A stretch of 64,000 nt of DNA from Glycine soja. Taxonomy: Eukaryota; Streptophyta; Magnoliopsida; Fabales; Fabaceae. The stretch is from the NCBI RefSeq assembly GCF_004193775.1, contig NC_041008.1:10249731-10313730 (forward strand). Reading direction: 5' to 3'. A model generated the notes under the pieces. The model searched no databases, had not been told where the DNA came from, and saw only the letters and a list, made by a program, of their open reading frames with translations. This document shows positions 38,252 to 50,186 of this stretch, piece after piece (position 1 is the stretch's first letter; each line of letters opens with the position of its first letter). The position numbers and the translations under genes are program-made.

Positions 38252-39599
38252 AAGGGAGATCACTCACATTTTTTGTATGATGGGGGATGATTTAACTTCA
38301 ATAAAAGACTAAAGGTAAAAGAATAAGGGGGAGAGATCTAGTAATTTAATAATTCAAATAAGTAATTTAATTGTATATAACTAAAAAAAATTCGTTGGTA
38401 ATGGACATATGTTGGAAATTAAAGTATATTCTTTCTGAATTTTAAACAATAGTTGCTTTCAATATTATATTTAAATTTTATGAGACATGTATATGTAAAT
38501 TATATTAAGTGAGTAAATTTAATGAAAAATAACAAGCAGGGAAAATTATATATAAGATTTTTTAAATTATAAATCAAATTATACAAATCTGTCGCATGAT
38601 TTTTCGATAACAAAAGATTATGCATAATATCAATTACATGCATAATTATAAATTAGATTATGCATGATAAAAATTGTTATATAAAAAAGTAAGCAAAATT
38701 ATTAATTTGGTCTCTCCGTTTATACATTTTATCCAATTTTAGTCCCTCTTTTAATAAAATATTTAAATTAATCTCTTATTTTTTTCAAAAGGCTTCAATG
38801 TCATTCTTTCCATCCAATTGAGACTAACATTGTTAGGTAGCAAATTCTAATAATTTTTGGACAAGTTTGTTTGAAAAAAAGTTCTTTAATTTTTTATTTA
38901 ATTACTTATGTGTTATTTGATGAGAGTATTTTTAAAATATCTTTCACTTAATAAAGTCAACAACTTTTTTTTAAGTTTGATATCAAATTTCAATGAAAAA
39001 TAATTTATACAAAATAATTATTTTTTTATAAGAAATAACATAATTTAACGAAATTAACTATTTCTTAAGTGTAAAATATGTACTTTTTCTTTACTTACGA
39101 TGAAGACACGATAGAGTAAGAGATAAAAAGCTTCCTCGGGACTAAGAAGCAATTGACTAATTTCAAACAAAAGAAGATAATGGTACTTATAGACCCATAA
39201 ATGTGTTGAGAAAAGGGGAGATCATGACAAAATTTTAGCACAGGTTTGAGAAGTTACCAAAAAATAAGTAGTCCCTCATAAATTAGCCAAATGTAACCAT
39301 GAAAATGAATTGAATAATGTACAATTATGTAACAAATGTGTTAATCATGTTTTAAGCAATTATTGAGTTGAAAAAAAAAATAGTAGGATAGGATGCTTAA
39401 GTACTTAATATTACAAATATAGGCTTGTACTTGTTATTTCGAACAAGCCACCCCACACAATTCTTCTATAGACTATTATCATCTAGATTTAACCATATCA
39501 CTTTCTTTTATTATTTTTTTTAATGTTTTGTATCCTTTACTTTCCACACAAAATTAGTTTCCTAGTTCTACCTTTTACAATTAAGCATTTTTTATCATC
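38248..39599. other. Intergenic, no recognised gene
   Basis: AT-rich with no open frame of interest. Nothing further seen. Confidence 0.5.
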
Positions 39600-39715
39600 A
39601 AATGATTGAACACAGGTAGTTAATATGTTAAAGTTAAGGTTGAATCGTTCGGATAGTATTCAAGTTTAATCCTTCGTAGAAATAATTCTTGATCAAACTT
39701 TACTTATCTCTCGGA
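39600..39715 (+). repeat. Dispersed repeat, left arm of a distant inverted pair
   Basis: Contains aatgattgaacacaggtagt, ttcggatagtattcaagttt, aaataattcttgatcaaact and ttacttatctctcggatg. The reverse complement of 41439-41550 reads the same words in the same order with moderate divergence. The two arms lie about 1.7 kb apart. Confidence 0.65.
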
Positions 39716-39995
39716 TGAACTCCATATTAGTCAAGATTTATTTCCCCTGATGAACCAAGAGTTAAAACAAACAAACAAACAGAAAAAGCTTTCTTTATGG
39801 TTGATAAGCAAAGTTTCCTCCTTGGTGTCAGTTATCTAATTCTCTTTGGGAATCATTGTGAGCATTTAACAAAATTTAATTTTACATGACAACAAGACTA
39901 AAAATGTAATACAAAAGAAAATTGAACCTCATGCATCTCATGCATAAAACAATTAGTTTAAATTTGATTGTGCATTTAACTAGAATTAAGATTTT

Positions 39996-40086
39996 TGTCA
40001 AAGGAGTGTTAGCTCAATTGGTTGGATAAGAGTACATGAATTGTCATAAATTTTTTTATATTGTCTTCAATTCTTACATATAAAAA
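39996..40086 (+). mobile_element. Short SINE (91 bp) with 18-bp target duplication
   Basis: The segment is bracketed by a perfect 18-bp direct repeat, aactagaattaagatttt, at 39978-39995 and 40087-40104. Inside, gtgttagctcaattggttgg ataagag is a good polymerase III A box of the tRNA type (TAGCTCAATTGG). The B box is degenerate and the 3' end is a run of A. Long target duplication, tRNA-like head and A-tail together are diagnostic of a SINE moved by LINE machinery. The body is unusually short. Confidence 0.85.
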
Positions 40087-40104
40087 AACTAGAATTAAGA
40101 TTTT

Positions 40105-41438
40105 ACATTCTGGAAGCAACAAGTAAATCCAATTCAGAACGATAAAGAATCTCAAAAAAAAAAAACTTAGCACAAAGAGAAGGAAAAGTAGAGATAGGGT
40201 TCATAATGGGTGCCAGAAAAGAAGATATTTGAGGGTATTTGGGGGAGTTTTTAAAAACTTTCAAATTAGAGGAGGTGCAGTTTGAAATATGTGAAGTACA
40301 GGAAGCATGGGCCAACCAAGATACCCTTCTCCCTCGGTAAGCCTATGGAGTCAGCCCAAAACAAACAAAACCAACCTTTATCCTATTCCCAAATTTTAAG
40401 CCAGTACCAAACTCTTGAATATCTCCACAAAATTGGGGATTTCTTTTTTGGACAGCAGGACAAGAAAATAGACCATTTTTTTTATAAAAAAAAAATCATC
40501 ACTCGTTTAACTAGTATAGACATTAATTCATAGTTTATTAGTCCAATCGTGTTAGACTATGGTTGAATTAGTGAATAGAGATAATTATAATTATAATTAT
40601 ATATATTAATACTTTAAGTAATAAATAATAATAATAAAAAAATAATATAGAAATAAGTCTTGAAACAGAGAGTCACAATTTTTGCTATTTATTATTTTTC
40701 TCTCCTTTATCTCTTACTTTTAAAATATTGTATAATTTGCTCCATATTTTCAAAATGTAGCACACTTTGCTTTCTACTCACATGTCATCACGACAATAAC
40801 ACATCATCGTTCCATGTCAGTAACACGTGTCCTGTCATGTCAGCATCACATTACCACATCAACAGCCAATTAACATAATGGATGTTGAACTAATGGGAGG
40901 GCAAAATTTGAATATATGGGAGTAAAATGAACCAAAGAAAATTGGGGAACAAAATTTGCAAAGTCATGAAACTATGAGTAAAATACACAATTAAGCCTAT
41001 ACCGTGTCTCTTGCAAAATAAAAGATTAAAAGTTAACTTGATAATAACATGATATATAATTAGTAAAAATATGAACTTAATATAATTACAAACAATTTGT
41101 TTAAAATATTATAAAAGATAATAGGATAGTGGAATGCAACGTAGTCCTTATATTAGAGGTCACAATCTCACACGGTTGAGTAACAATAGAAACATTTTCA
41201 CGTTTTTTTCTTTCTAAAATAAAGAATAACCATTATTTGAATTGACTGGTCAATTGGTACTTGGTAGACCATGGTTCTCTTTGCGGCGGCTGCTTGCTTG
41301 CTCGCTTTTCCAAATTGAAAATATTGGATTTATATTTTTGAAAAAGAATAAAAAGCCTTGAGCCAAGCCTAAAAATATAAGGTTTTTTTTTTTGTTTTGA
41401 ACTTCCTATTCATGGAAAAAAAATCTCGATCTAAAATT
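40105..41438. other. Intergenic, no recognised gene
   Basis: Open frames at 40103-40315 and 40282-40533 overlap on opposite strands and show no domain. A GC-richer spot at about 41280-41305 (ttgcggcggctgcttgcttg) has no coding context. Otherwise AT-rich. Confidence 0.4.
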
Positions 41439-41550
41439 TGAACGAAAGATAAATAAAATCTAATAAAAAATTATTTTTATCCAAGATCAAACTTAAATAC
41501 TATCCGAATAATTCAACTTTAACTTTAATACATTAATTATTCAATCATTT
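41439..41550 (-). repeat. Dispersed repeat, right arm of the inverted pair
   Basis: Reverse-complement partner of 39600-39715; landmarks aaactatccgaata-type text (aatactatccgaataattca) and aagatcaaacttaaatac. Confidence 0.65.
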
Positions 41551-42323
41551 TATTAAACCAAAAAATACTTGTCACTAAATTGTTTGAGCATCAAAATCAT
41601 AGACCGAAAGCTAAAGTTGTGAATTTTTTTCTCATTTATTTAAACTATATTTCTAAAGAATTTAGTTAAATTATATCTTGGTTTAAAAATATTTTTAATC
41701 CATTAAATTTGAGTTATTTTTCTTTTAGTTCTTCAAATTTAAATTTACTTTATTTAATCCTTAAAATTCATAAAATATTCTTTTTAGTCTGCATAATGCG
41801 AACAAACTATAAAATAAAATATTCATAATTTATAACAACTTTTAACTTGTATTTTATATTTTAAAATATGATGACAGTCAAAAATACCAAAAATTATGAA
41901 TATCTTATTTTCTATTTAACTTACACTTTACAGAAAAACTAAAAAAACATTTTACTAATTCCAAAAACTAAAAAAATAACTTCAAATTTTGAGGATTAAA
42001 AAATAACTCACATTTAAAAAACTAAAAATATCTTGTATTTTTTCATGACTGAATAAAAATTAAATGTTGACAACCATCTTTAAGCCCTTCTTTGTGTTAG
42101 AGTGCACCGTCCAAAGTAATAATACCATTTGTTGGCAAAAGAATGCTACCGAAGGTTAACTATAATCTTCCCAGAAGCAAATTACTTTCATTATTTCTTG
42201 AAATAAAATTCATCATACTGTTTTGGAAAAGATTAATATCCATCATTGATAATAAAACATAATGTCTATAGTTATACTTAACGTTTGGACAACATTTGCA
42301 ATTGCATATGAAAGGTTACTTAA
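41551..42323. other. Intergenic spacer
   Basis: AT-rich. Between about 41690 and 42030 there is a loose inverted symmetry of words such as ctttaattc/aaatttgag, as in the foldback element at 58735-59385, but I could not define ends. Confidence 0.35.
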
Positions 42324-42408
42324 ATGTGTTTGGAAATGTAAAAGGTAGAACTAGTAACATTAATTAAGATGTGAAACACCATGCCCATGGTCCATTTCCA
42401 AACACGCT
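42324..42408. mobile_element. Tourist-type MITE, 85 bp, just past PYD1
   Basis: Left end atgtgtttggaaatg and inverted right end catttccaaacacgc match at 13 of 15 positions. TAA flanks both sides (42321-42323 and 42409-42411). It begins only 26 bp from the PYD1 stop codon, so PYD1 transcripts probably contain it in the 3' UTR or end near it. Confidence 0.8.
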
Positions 42409-42434
42409 AATATAATTTAACTGCACATTTTATT

Positions 42435-45253
42435 TCAGTTTGAAACCATGCTTTCAGTTTCTTGCACAAAACCATCTCCTGTCCAGTCTTTGTCAGATTG
42501 CAACCCTTTCTTTATGGCTTTCCTCTTCTGAACTGCTTCCTTCTGCCTTCTTACCAAGTCAGTGTGAGTAGTAAAATACTCAAGAGAAACCCTGAGATTT
42601 TCATAATAAAAAAAAAAGGAGGGGCAAAGAGTCAAGCATGCTTTTGTTCTGTGATTATTGTAAAAAAAATTCGAAAATGGAAAAGAACATATCAGTTCAA
42701 TACCATACCCTCTGAAATCTTCTATGGATGTGAAATTGTGCTTTTTCATGAAGTCTTGAAGCTCAAGACATAGTTTCTTCACAAGTCCATAGCCATGCAT
42801 CATAACCCCAGTGCACACCTACAATTAAAAAAAAAACAACATCATCCACTTAGTGTGTGTTTGGATTAACTCATTTTCCATTAATCAAGGAGAAACCTGA
42901 GGGACCAAAGTATAGAATGCCCTATTGTGAGTATCAATAGGCCTAAAAGGCTGTTTGTTGATTATACCTGAACAGTGTTTGCCCCGAGAAGGATAAACTC
43001 AGCAGCATCACCGCCTGTCTCAACACCACCAATGGCAGAAAGTGTATAGTTCTCACTATCAAACTCTGACTTCATCATCTTTGCAATGCTCATCACCTTC
43101 CCAAGTGCTATGGGATGGACTGCCCTTGCAGAATAACCCCCAGGAGTTGAGTACCTAACAACAAAATTTAGACAAATTAGGTACTTGAGATGGTCAAAAA
43201 AGCAAAGCAGAGCAAAACTATGAATTTGTTGTGAGTGAGACTGCAAACCCCTCAACGCAAGGCTCGGGACGTAATGTATTGAGGTTGATTCCCATGACGC
43301 TCATGATTGTATTTATGGCAGATACTCCCTCACATCCTGAACTTAGAGCAATCCTTGCTGGCTATAAGCAGAAGCATCAACAAAGTTACTAACATGGTAA
43401 TTGTCAAAGAGACTGGGCAATACACATTTACTAACTAAACTGAAACTGGCATAAAAAAAGTTCACCAAGACATTTCACATATAAAGGGCAAGAAAGATTG
43501 GCTTTAGAAAATAGTTTGCACGCATGCATAAAGCTAAACAAACACATTTTTTCCAGTTCTAAGTGACAAGTACAAGTCCATAAAAAATTCTTACAACCGC
43601 ATTTGCATGGCGCAATGGATCAACTATTCCACAAACAAAGACTACAAAATTTCAGTGACAATCCATAAATTTGATAACTTAACAAGTTTCCACTTCTTAA
43701 ACATTAGAATATGGTTAGAGTATTATAAAAAGACAAGGCACAAAGCCAACCTGTGAAATATCAGTTATGTTGGGAGTCATCTTAGCCCAAACAGGAATTG
43801 TGGCTTTAGCGTTTATCCATCCACAAACCTCTTCCAGAAGAGCACAATCTTGCCCAACAGCAGCACCCATTTTGCGTTCTGGCATACCGTGAGGACATGA
43901 GAAATTTATTTCAAATGCATCCTAAGAGTATATCAGAGAGGTCAGCCATCAGAAAATTCAAGTTGGGAAAATGCTAAATGTCACAAACTCAACCATGAAA
44001 CACATCTTACAACTCCAGTTTGCTCAACTCTATCGATAAGCTCCTCCCATGCAGCCTTATTGTACTCCTCCATGATAGAAGCAATGAGAATTCTGTCTGG
44101 ATACTCTTCTTTTAATTGCTTGAATTCTTTCAACATAGTTTCAAGTGGCCTATCACTGATAAGTTCTATGTTCTCCCATCCAATAATTTCTCCTTTTGCA
44201 GATCCATTTGCACCTGCCCGTAGCCGGGCATATCGAGGAGTTACATTTATAACTTTTGCCGCATCAAGTGATACCTAGCAAGATAAAAAGATCAAATCCC
44301 ACAGTAACCTTTCAAAACACAAAACAATCAGTAGCATGGTATGCAAGAACATTCATAAACAAAATAGGGTCTAAAGGGAATATTATTTAAGTATATTCCT
44401 ACTACACGGGTACAGTGTTGTTTTGTTACAGAAACAAGGCATTGCCTTCATTGAGAATCTGTTTATACATTGGTTTAATTTCATTTGAAAACAAAAGTAT
44501 CAACTGCACCAAAATAAGATCCAAGGATTCTTTCTGGAACCAGGTAGAATCTACATTTTGCAAACAGGATCAACAACAATTCAAGATTTAAGAGGCAAAA
44601 ATGCAAAATTGATGATCTACTAGGAACATCCAAGTGTCAACTACACTAAACCATGAAGAATTGAAGATCCCGCCTATAATAACTTGATAACAGGACAAGG
44701 ACAACCAACAGAAACTCGTAACTAAATAGCTTAACACGATGACATAATCCACAGAAACAGATCAAAAGTCAAAAACAGTTCAAAAGATTGGCCTTTTAGA
44801 CCACAAAACTCCAAGCTCTCCAGTTTTCAGCCTTAATTCCCAATTCACAACAAAAAGTTTCAGGTATTTGTATTTATCATAACACAAACTCATTCTTACC
44901 AACAAACCAAACACTGTAAAGAGACAAACTAGCTAATGCAGAAAAAGGTGGGGGAGTAAATGAAAGTAAAAAAAGCTTACAGTTTTTGCAATCACAGCAC
45001 CCCAACCTTCATCAAAGGCCCTCTTCATGACTGTGTAATTGGTCCCTGGTGGACCTGACCCAATAACAAAGGGGTTAGGCATGCGCAACCCATTAACAGT
45101 TACACTAAGATCAGGCTCTGTAGCCTGAGTCTCTGAAGCAAACACCTTAAACCCAACTCTGCTGGGACCAACCTTAACCTTCCCAGCACAATTCAAACCA
45201 AACCCAGATGCACAATTCCCAGTTCTGATCTGGATCATGCTCAAAGATGCCAT
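42435..45253 (-). CDS. PYD1: Dihydropyrimidine dehydrogenase (NADP+), plastid, seven exons
   Basis: PYD1 reduces uracil and thymine with NADPH, the first and limiting step of pyrimidine breakdown, in plastids. Exons on the minus strand: 45253-44981, 44274-44011, 43921-43751, 43361-43249, 43154-42968, 42818-42709 and 42591-42435. All borders are GT-AG with consistent phases, 1,275 nt in total, giving 424 residues (Arabidopsis PYD1 has about 426). Residues 1 to about 45 look like a plastid transit peptide (MASLSMIQIRTGNCASGFGL, rich in Ser, basic, few acidic). Then come EPDLSVTVNGLRMPNPFVIG, SGPPGTNYTVMKRAFDEGWG, the active-site loop NFSCPHGMPERKMGAAVGQD with the catalytic Cys, VWAKMTPNITDI, GYSTPGGYSARAVHPIALGK, IGGVETGGDAAEFILLGANT and the end WTGDGFVQETESMVSN. 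No lesion is seen. Intron 1 is long (about 0.7 kb). Confidence 0.96.
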
Positions 45254-46114
45254 CTTTCAAGGAAAAATCACAACTTTCTGCAAAAAGCTGTCAGAGGAAA
45301 AAGAAGGTAGAGAAGAAAAGAAAAAGGTGAATCTGAAATTCTGAATGAATCTGAGTTTATAATATTCTATGAGCTGGAGACAACAAAAGAGAATGTGCAA
45401 TTACGAATCTCTGGTTTCGTTTGTAGCATTTTGGTTGACGGAAAATGTAAACAATTGCTTCATAGGTAGGACTTTCATCTGAGCATGACTGTGAAAAGAT
45501 ATTATTATAGGGATTTTGGGGAAAATGATGTGAATTAAATACATATTTTATAAAATTAATAGGTGTCGTTTGGGATTCTGTGATTGAGAGGGATATTCTG
45601 CATTTTGACAAAGTCACAAACTTAACCCAAGAATGAAGTCACCACTATTTTCTTTTCTACCCACGGAATCTATTGTAGCTTGTAGAGTATTGTATTTGTA
45701 GTACTTTGTTAACGTATTGTTATTATAGAGTCACTGTTTGTAGTAATTAATTATTCTATATTTTTTAAATAAGAAAATTAAAGTAGTAATTTTCAATTTT
45801 AAAACAAAAATCACTTTTAAATTAAATTACCAATCTTGAGATTTCAAAATTTGTCTATAAATGATTATATGGCTCAGATTTATTACTGTTACTATTTATT
45901 AATAAGATATGTGATGATTCATGTTCTTTGATTATAAATTTAATCTATTTGTTAATAAACACATGTAATTTATCAAAGATCAACTAAGATTTACAAATAA
46001 AGAAACAAGATGAACCTTCAATTCATTTTTTCAAAAGAAAAAATGAAATTTTATCAAAGAAAACTAAAACTTGACATAAGATATGACAAAGTTTAGTAAA
46101 CAATTACATCAACA

Positions 46115-46118
<4 letters not shown>
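45254..46118 (-). promoter_or_regulatory. PYD1 leader and promoter region
   Basis: The stretch 45254-45360 is purine-rich on the plus strand (CT-rich in the transcript), as in plant leaders. Further upstream are a GC-poor spacer and the frame at 45357-45617 with no motif. No TATA box can be singled out. Confidence 0.4.

Positions 46119-46196
<78 letters not shown>
46119..46196. repeat. (AT)n microsatellite
   Basis: About 39 uninterrupted AT units, the longest of the window, about 870 bp upstream of the PYD1 start. Confidence 0.97.
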
Positions 46197-46200
<4 letters not shown>

Positions 46201-46594
46201 AACATCCATTAATCCATTAATATATCCATACCTCTCAATCCTAAAACCAAACCAATCATAAAATAAAAAAATAAAAATGTTGAAATATAAAAATGTTGAA
46301 ATACCAACTCCATAAGACGCTCTTAATTTACTGTCATTCAAAACATAACGCCAAAAACCCTACACATAATGACATAATATCCATCTAAAATAAAAATCTT
46401 GGAAAAGAATAAGGTATTAGCCACAATATTTGGCAATACCCATATCACACTCACATAATCATTCTGATAGCAAAATAAAAGGCATCCCCACATATTATAT
46501 TACTTCCCCTCAACACCCAGATAGACATTACATGCGATACTCCTACACATCACAATACACTTCCTCCCCTGGTAAATCCATCTTTAGTGGTTTT
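46197..46594. other. Intergenic spacer
   Basis: A short direct repeat aaaatgttgaaata is visible near 46275-46305. Otherwise no feature recognised. Confidence 0.5.
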
Positions 46595-47620
46595 TGATAA
46601 ACTAAGTGAGAGTGAGAGAGAAAATGAAAAAGATAAAATTGATATTATTACTCATAAAGAGTTAGATAAACTGGTTCAATTTAGTAAAAACTAATCGCCC
46701 TTACAGCATATACATTGTTGTCTAATATGAAACAAAATTGCTTGCACAGTTGTGTATTTACATACTCCAATACCCCCCCCCCCCCCCCCTCAAACTCAAG
46801 GGGAAGAGTTTTTAGAGGAAACACTCTTCACATTGAGTTTGCCGCAAAGAACTTCAAACCTTGAGGTAGAGAGAGGCTTAGTTAGAATGTCAGCCCACTG
46901 ATCCAGAGCTGGAACATGAACAATAGTGAGCTACTTGGCCAAAAAAATTTCTCTGACAAAAAACACATCAATTTCCATGTGTTTAGTTCTGCTATGAAAG
47001 AGTGGATTATGAACAAGGGAGCCTGCAATCTGATTATCACAAAAAAATAATAGGAGTAGTGAAAGAGACTTGTAACTCTGTCAGCAAAGCATAAATCCAG
47101 GTTAACTCAGTGGAAGTTTGAGTTATGCTGTGATATTCAACTTCTATGTTGGAACTGGCAGTAACTTTTTGTTTGCAAGACCACCAAGATATCAAATTTG
47201 GACTAAGAAAGATGGCAACTCCTGAGGTTGAGCGCCTATCATCCACATCAGACGCCCAGTCGGCATCACAGAATGCTCGAATATTCAAGGGCTTTGCAAT
47301 AGAGGTGGGCTGAAGTAGCAGACCATGAGACAAGGTCCCTTTGAGGTATCTTAAGATTCTTTTCACCACTGTCCAGTGAGAATCTAGAGGAGCAACCATA
47401 AATTTGCAAACTTTGTTCACAACAAAACTGATGCCAGGTCTAGTAAGGGTAGCATATTGCAATGCACCAACCACAAACCTGTATAAATTAGGATCATGAA
47501 AAGACAAATGAAGACTAATGCAATTCCTTCATTTCTAAGTGAGCTACCATTGCTCTTCTGTATGTAGCTTCTGGAATATATATACAAGTTGATCTTAACT
47601 AGGCTTGCATGAATGTCACA
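46595..47620 (-). mobile_element. Truncated copia element: 3' LTR plus RNase H end of pol
   Basis: On the minus strand the remnant starts with LYRFVVGALQYATLTRPGIS and goes on with VVKRILRYLKGTLSHGLLLQ, IRAFCDADWASDVDDRRSTS, GVAIFLSPNLISWWSCKQKV and VEYHSITQTSTELTWIYALL, the last part of copia reverse transcriptase and RNase H. After a stop at 47037 the frame continues in broken form to a purine tract and an LTR at 46595-46769 (175 bp, TG..CA). The 5' part of the element is missing left of gag, and no second LTR is present, so the insertion was truncated or deleted at about 47.6 kb. It belongs to a different family from the element at 19-24 kb. Confidence 0.85.
46773..46789. repeat. 17-base poly-C run (polypurine tract of the copia remnant)
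   Basis: Seventeen C in a row two or three bases from the LTR border. On the coding (minus) strand it reads ...GAGTTTGA followed by poly-G, the position where the plus-strand primer is made. The length suggests slippage expansion or an assembly problem. Confidence 0.85.
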
Positions 47621-48300
47621 GCCAAGGAAGATGGTGAGAACAAATGACAAAAAGGAAGAGGTTTGTGGTAGAGGATTATTAGACCAGGTGTTCTCTTGGT
47701 CCATCTCCAATATTCTTAATCAAAATCTATATCAAAATCAGGTTCGATCATCCCACTCATCAAAAGTTTCTTCTATAGCTTTTGGATTTTTTTTATACTA
47801 TTGTGTCTTTTCAAATTAAATGAGTGCTTAATTTTTTTTTGTTTTTTATTTATTTTATTGAATGTTTGGTGAGACATGTTTTTCTTTCAAGGCTTACAGA
47901 ACATTGGTCCTAACCCTACAGAAAAGTGGTGGGTTGCAATGGGCCATAAGCATGAAAAATTATTCTAATAACGACATCGGTTTTAGTGTAAAACCATCTT
48001 AGAAAATCAATCATTTTAAGACGGTTTTGATTTGAAAAACATCTTAGAATGATACCCTTCTAAGATGGTTTTCAAGTCAAAACCTTCTTAGAAAAGTTGT
48101 CATTTTAAAATGATTTTGACTTGAAAACCTTCATAAAAGCAAATGTTTTTTCAAAAAAAAATTCTAAGACAGTTTATTTAAAAAACCGTCATGTACCTAT
48201 ATGAAGACGGTCAATTAACTGTCGTGAAAAGTATTAACTTTCCATGACATAACTTTCAAAGATGGTTCAAAACCCTCTTTGCAAGGCCATTAAAATCATC
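47621..48300. repeat. CACTA-like end repeats with a strong 27-bp hairpin
   Basis: From about 47970 the sequence is built from variants of aagacggttttga, ttctaagatggtttt and caagtcaaaacc. The segment 48023-48049 is an inverted copy of 48058-48084 (24 of 27 matches, 8-nt loop). Repeats of this wording are common in the subterminal regions of plant CACTA transposons. The terminal CACTA itself was not seen. Confidence 0.5.
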
Positions 48301-50186
48301 GTTGAATCTGTTATTTTTAGTAATGCTTTACATGTAACACGTAAAAACCTTGTATATGTTGTTCACTTACGGTACTTATAGTTGGCTTTTTGAAATCTTT
48401 TATATACTAATTGCTTGTTTTAATGTTTAGGGTGAAAAATGCTCTTCCCATTATATGCTTTGATATGTGAAAAATTGTTGAAATCTTTGAAGTCTCGATG
48501 AATACTTTAGAAGTATGCCTATAAATACAAGAGACCTTCTTGACCATGATCGAATTGTTGAAACCTTGTATCTTGTATTCAAAGCTCTCAAAAAATTTAA
48601 AGTTCTTTATGTGTAGAAGGATTAAGACTTAAACATTGTAACTTTTGTCAGATAAATGCAATATAGTTAATTAACCTTACCCTTACCTTTGTCTTAGTGA
48701 TTTAGGTTAAGCTTGGAGAGGCTTTGAGAGAAAGAATACTTATTATGTTGTTTGGAGAGAAAAGTTAAAGACTAGTTAGTTGTTAGCTTGAAAACTCGAA
48801 GGTATGTCAAGAATTAAATGTATTCTCAATGAGAGATGAACCACAATAATTTTTTCTTGTGTGTTTTTTTATCTCTTTTATTTCTTACTTATAACATGTT
48901 TTAATATTGTGTTTCAAATATATCTTTTAATCTTCATATCTATTTATAAGTTTCTTGAGGTTAAAACACATACAAAAATTAAAAGTTATCTTTTGCATCG
49001 TATTGTTGGTAAGACGATACATAGTATTTCAAAAAGATTTGTCAAAATTTTTAAAAACATAATTAACCCACATTTTATGTTACTCTATCACACACATACG
49101 TCTAAATAAAATGACGATGACCATGCTAATAGAAGCTACTGCTCACTACTTAGCTTATTGATGTCTTATCAATTCATGATAAGCAAAAGTGCACAACCAA
49201 TTATTATCTCATGTTCAAGCATTCCTTTCCATCTTCCACACACCTACCTCATCGTTTTCATCTCTCATTCCATTCTCTTCAAAAATCCGTTACCCATTGC
49301 TTTCGTCATCAATCAATTAAATTCTTAACCAATATTAATTAAACATGTCATTACATTCTTAATGCAACACTTATACTTAATTAGTTACTAGTAAAAAATT
49401 AAAATATCAAGAAAAAAATTTAAAAAAACAAATAATATATGTACAATTTTAAAATATCAATAGTAAATAAAAAATTTCAAAATTATACCTATCATGATTC
49501 TTTTTGGTTTATTACTAAATACACAATCCAATTCCAAATGCATAAGAGTATTAATAAATTACCAATCTCTTCCTTTGACTATTAAAACCTTCGTTCCTAT
49601 ATATAAGGCTCTTTCAACTAATTTACACCCTTTAAGACAAGTAGTTAATTTAATCAATCACATTAAATTTGTTAATTATTTATACTACTCTTCCAAAATT
49701 ACTCTTCATTTCTCTCTCCACTTAATTGTTTCTCACTAAGGAGTAATTAATGTTTTGAGAGAGAATACTATAATTAATTAAGGATATTATAGGATAAAAA
49801 TAATTAATGCACCATACTTTAGTAGATGGCCTCATAAAAAAGGACAAACAATAAAGTGAAAAAGATCTTATATATAGGGACAAAGATATTAAATTGGAAC
49901 AATCACACACCAATTAATCTATGCAATCGATATTAGTTTTTGATTGATTGGTTAACAATGTGAAAAATTAAACTCAATTTAGAATTGAAGACAAAGATCC
50001 ATACATAATTTTGAATTCTAAATTGTTTTATATCATTAAAGAGAATAGTTTCCTAATGGAATGATTCTCCTAAAACCGAAAAAGTTTGAATATGGGGAAA
50101 TATTCATAAACTTTAAAAGATTATCTAAAGAAAAATTAATGTTATCCAGACTCGATCCTAGTCATAACAAAACTCGAGTCAACCAC
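48301..50186. other. Spacer; right half is the 3' flank shared with the MKK duplication
   Basis: 48301-49079 is AT-rich with no gene. From about 49080 the text (aaaatgacgatgaccatgct, cacctacctcatcgttttca, cttaattagttac) matches 56345-56740, so this is the downstream end of the duplicated MKK block. Frames in it carry no motif. Confidence 0.55.

Noticed and set aside
38079..38267. Open frame with an (IY)n stretch
   Set aside because: It is a translation of the (TA)n microsatellite. The same holds for 46093-46341.
40005..40035. Possible tRNA gene (TAGCTCAATTGG A-box text)
   Set aside because: No cloverleaf or B box fits, and the piece is bounded by an 18-bp target duplication and an A-tail, so it is a SINE head.
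42841..42875. ttagtgtgtgtttggatta in PYD1 intron 5 as a MITE start
   Set aside because: It looks like a Tourist terminus, but no inverted partner or TAA on the other side exists in the intron.
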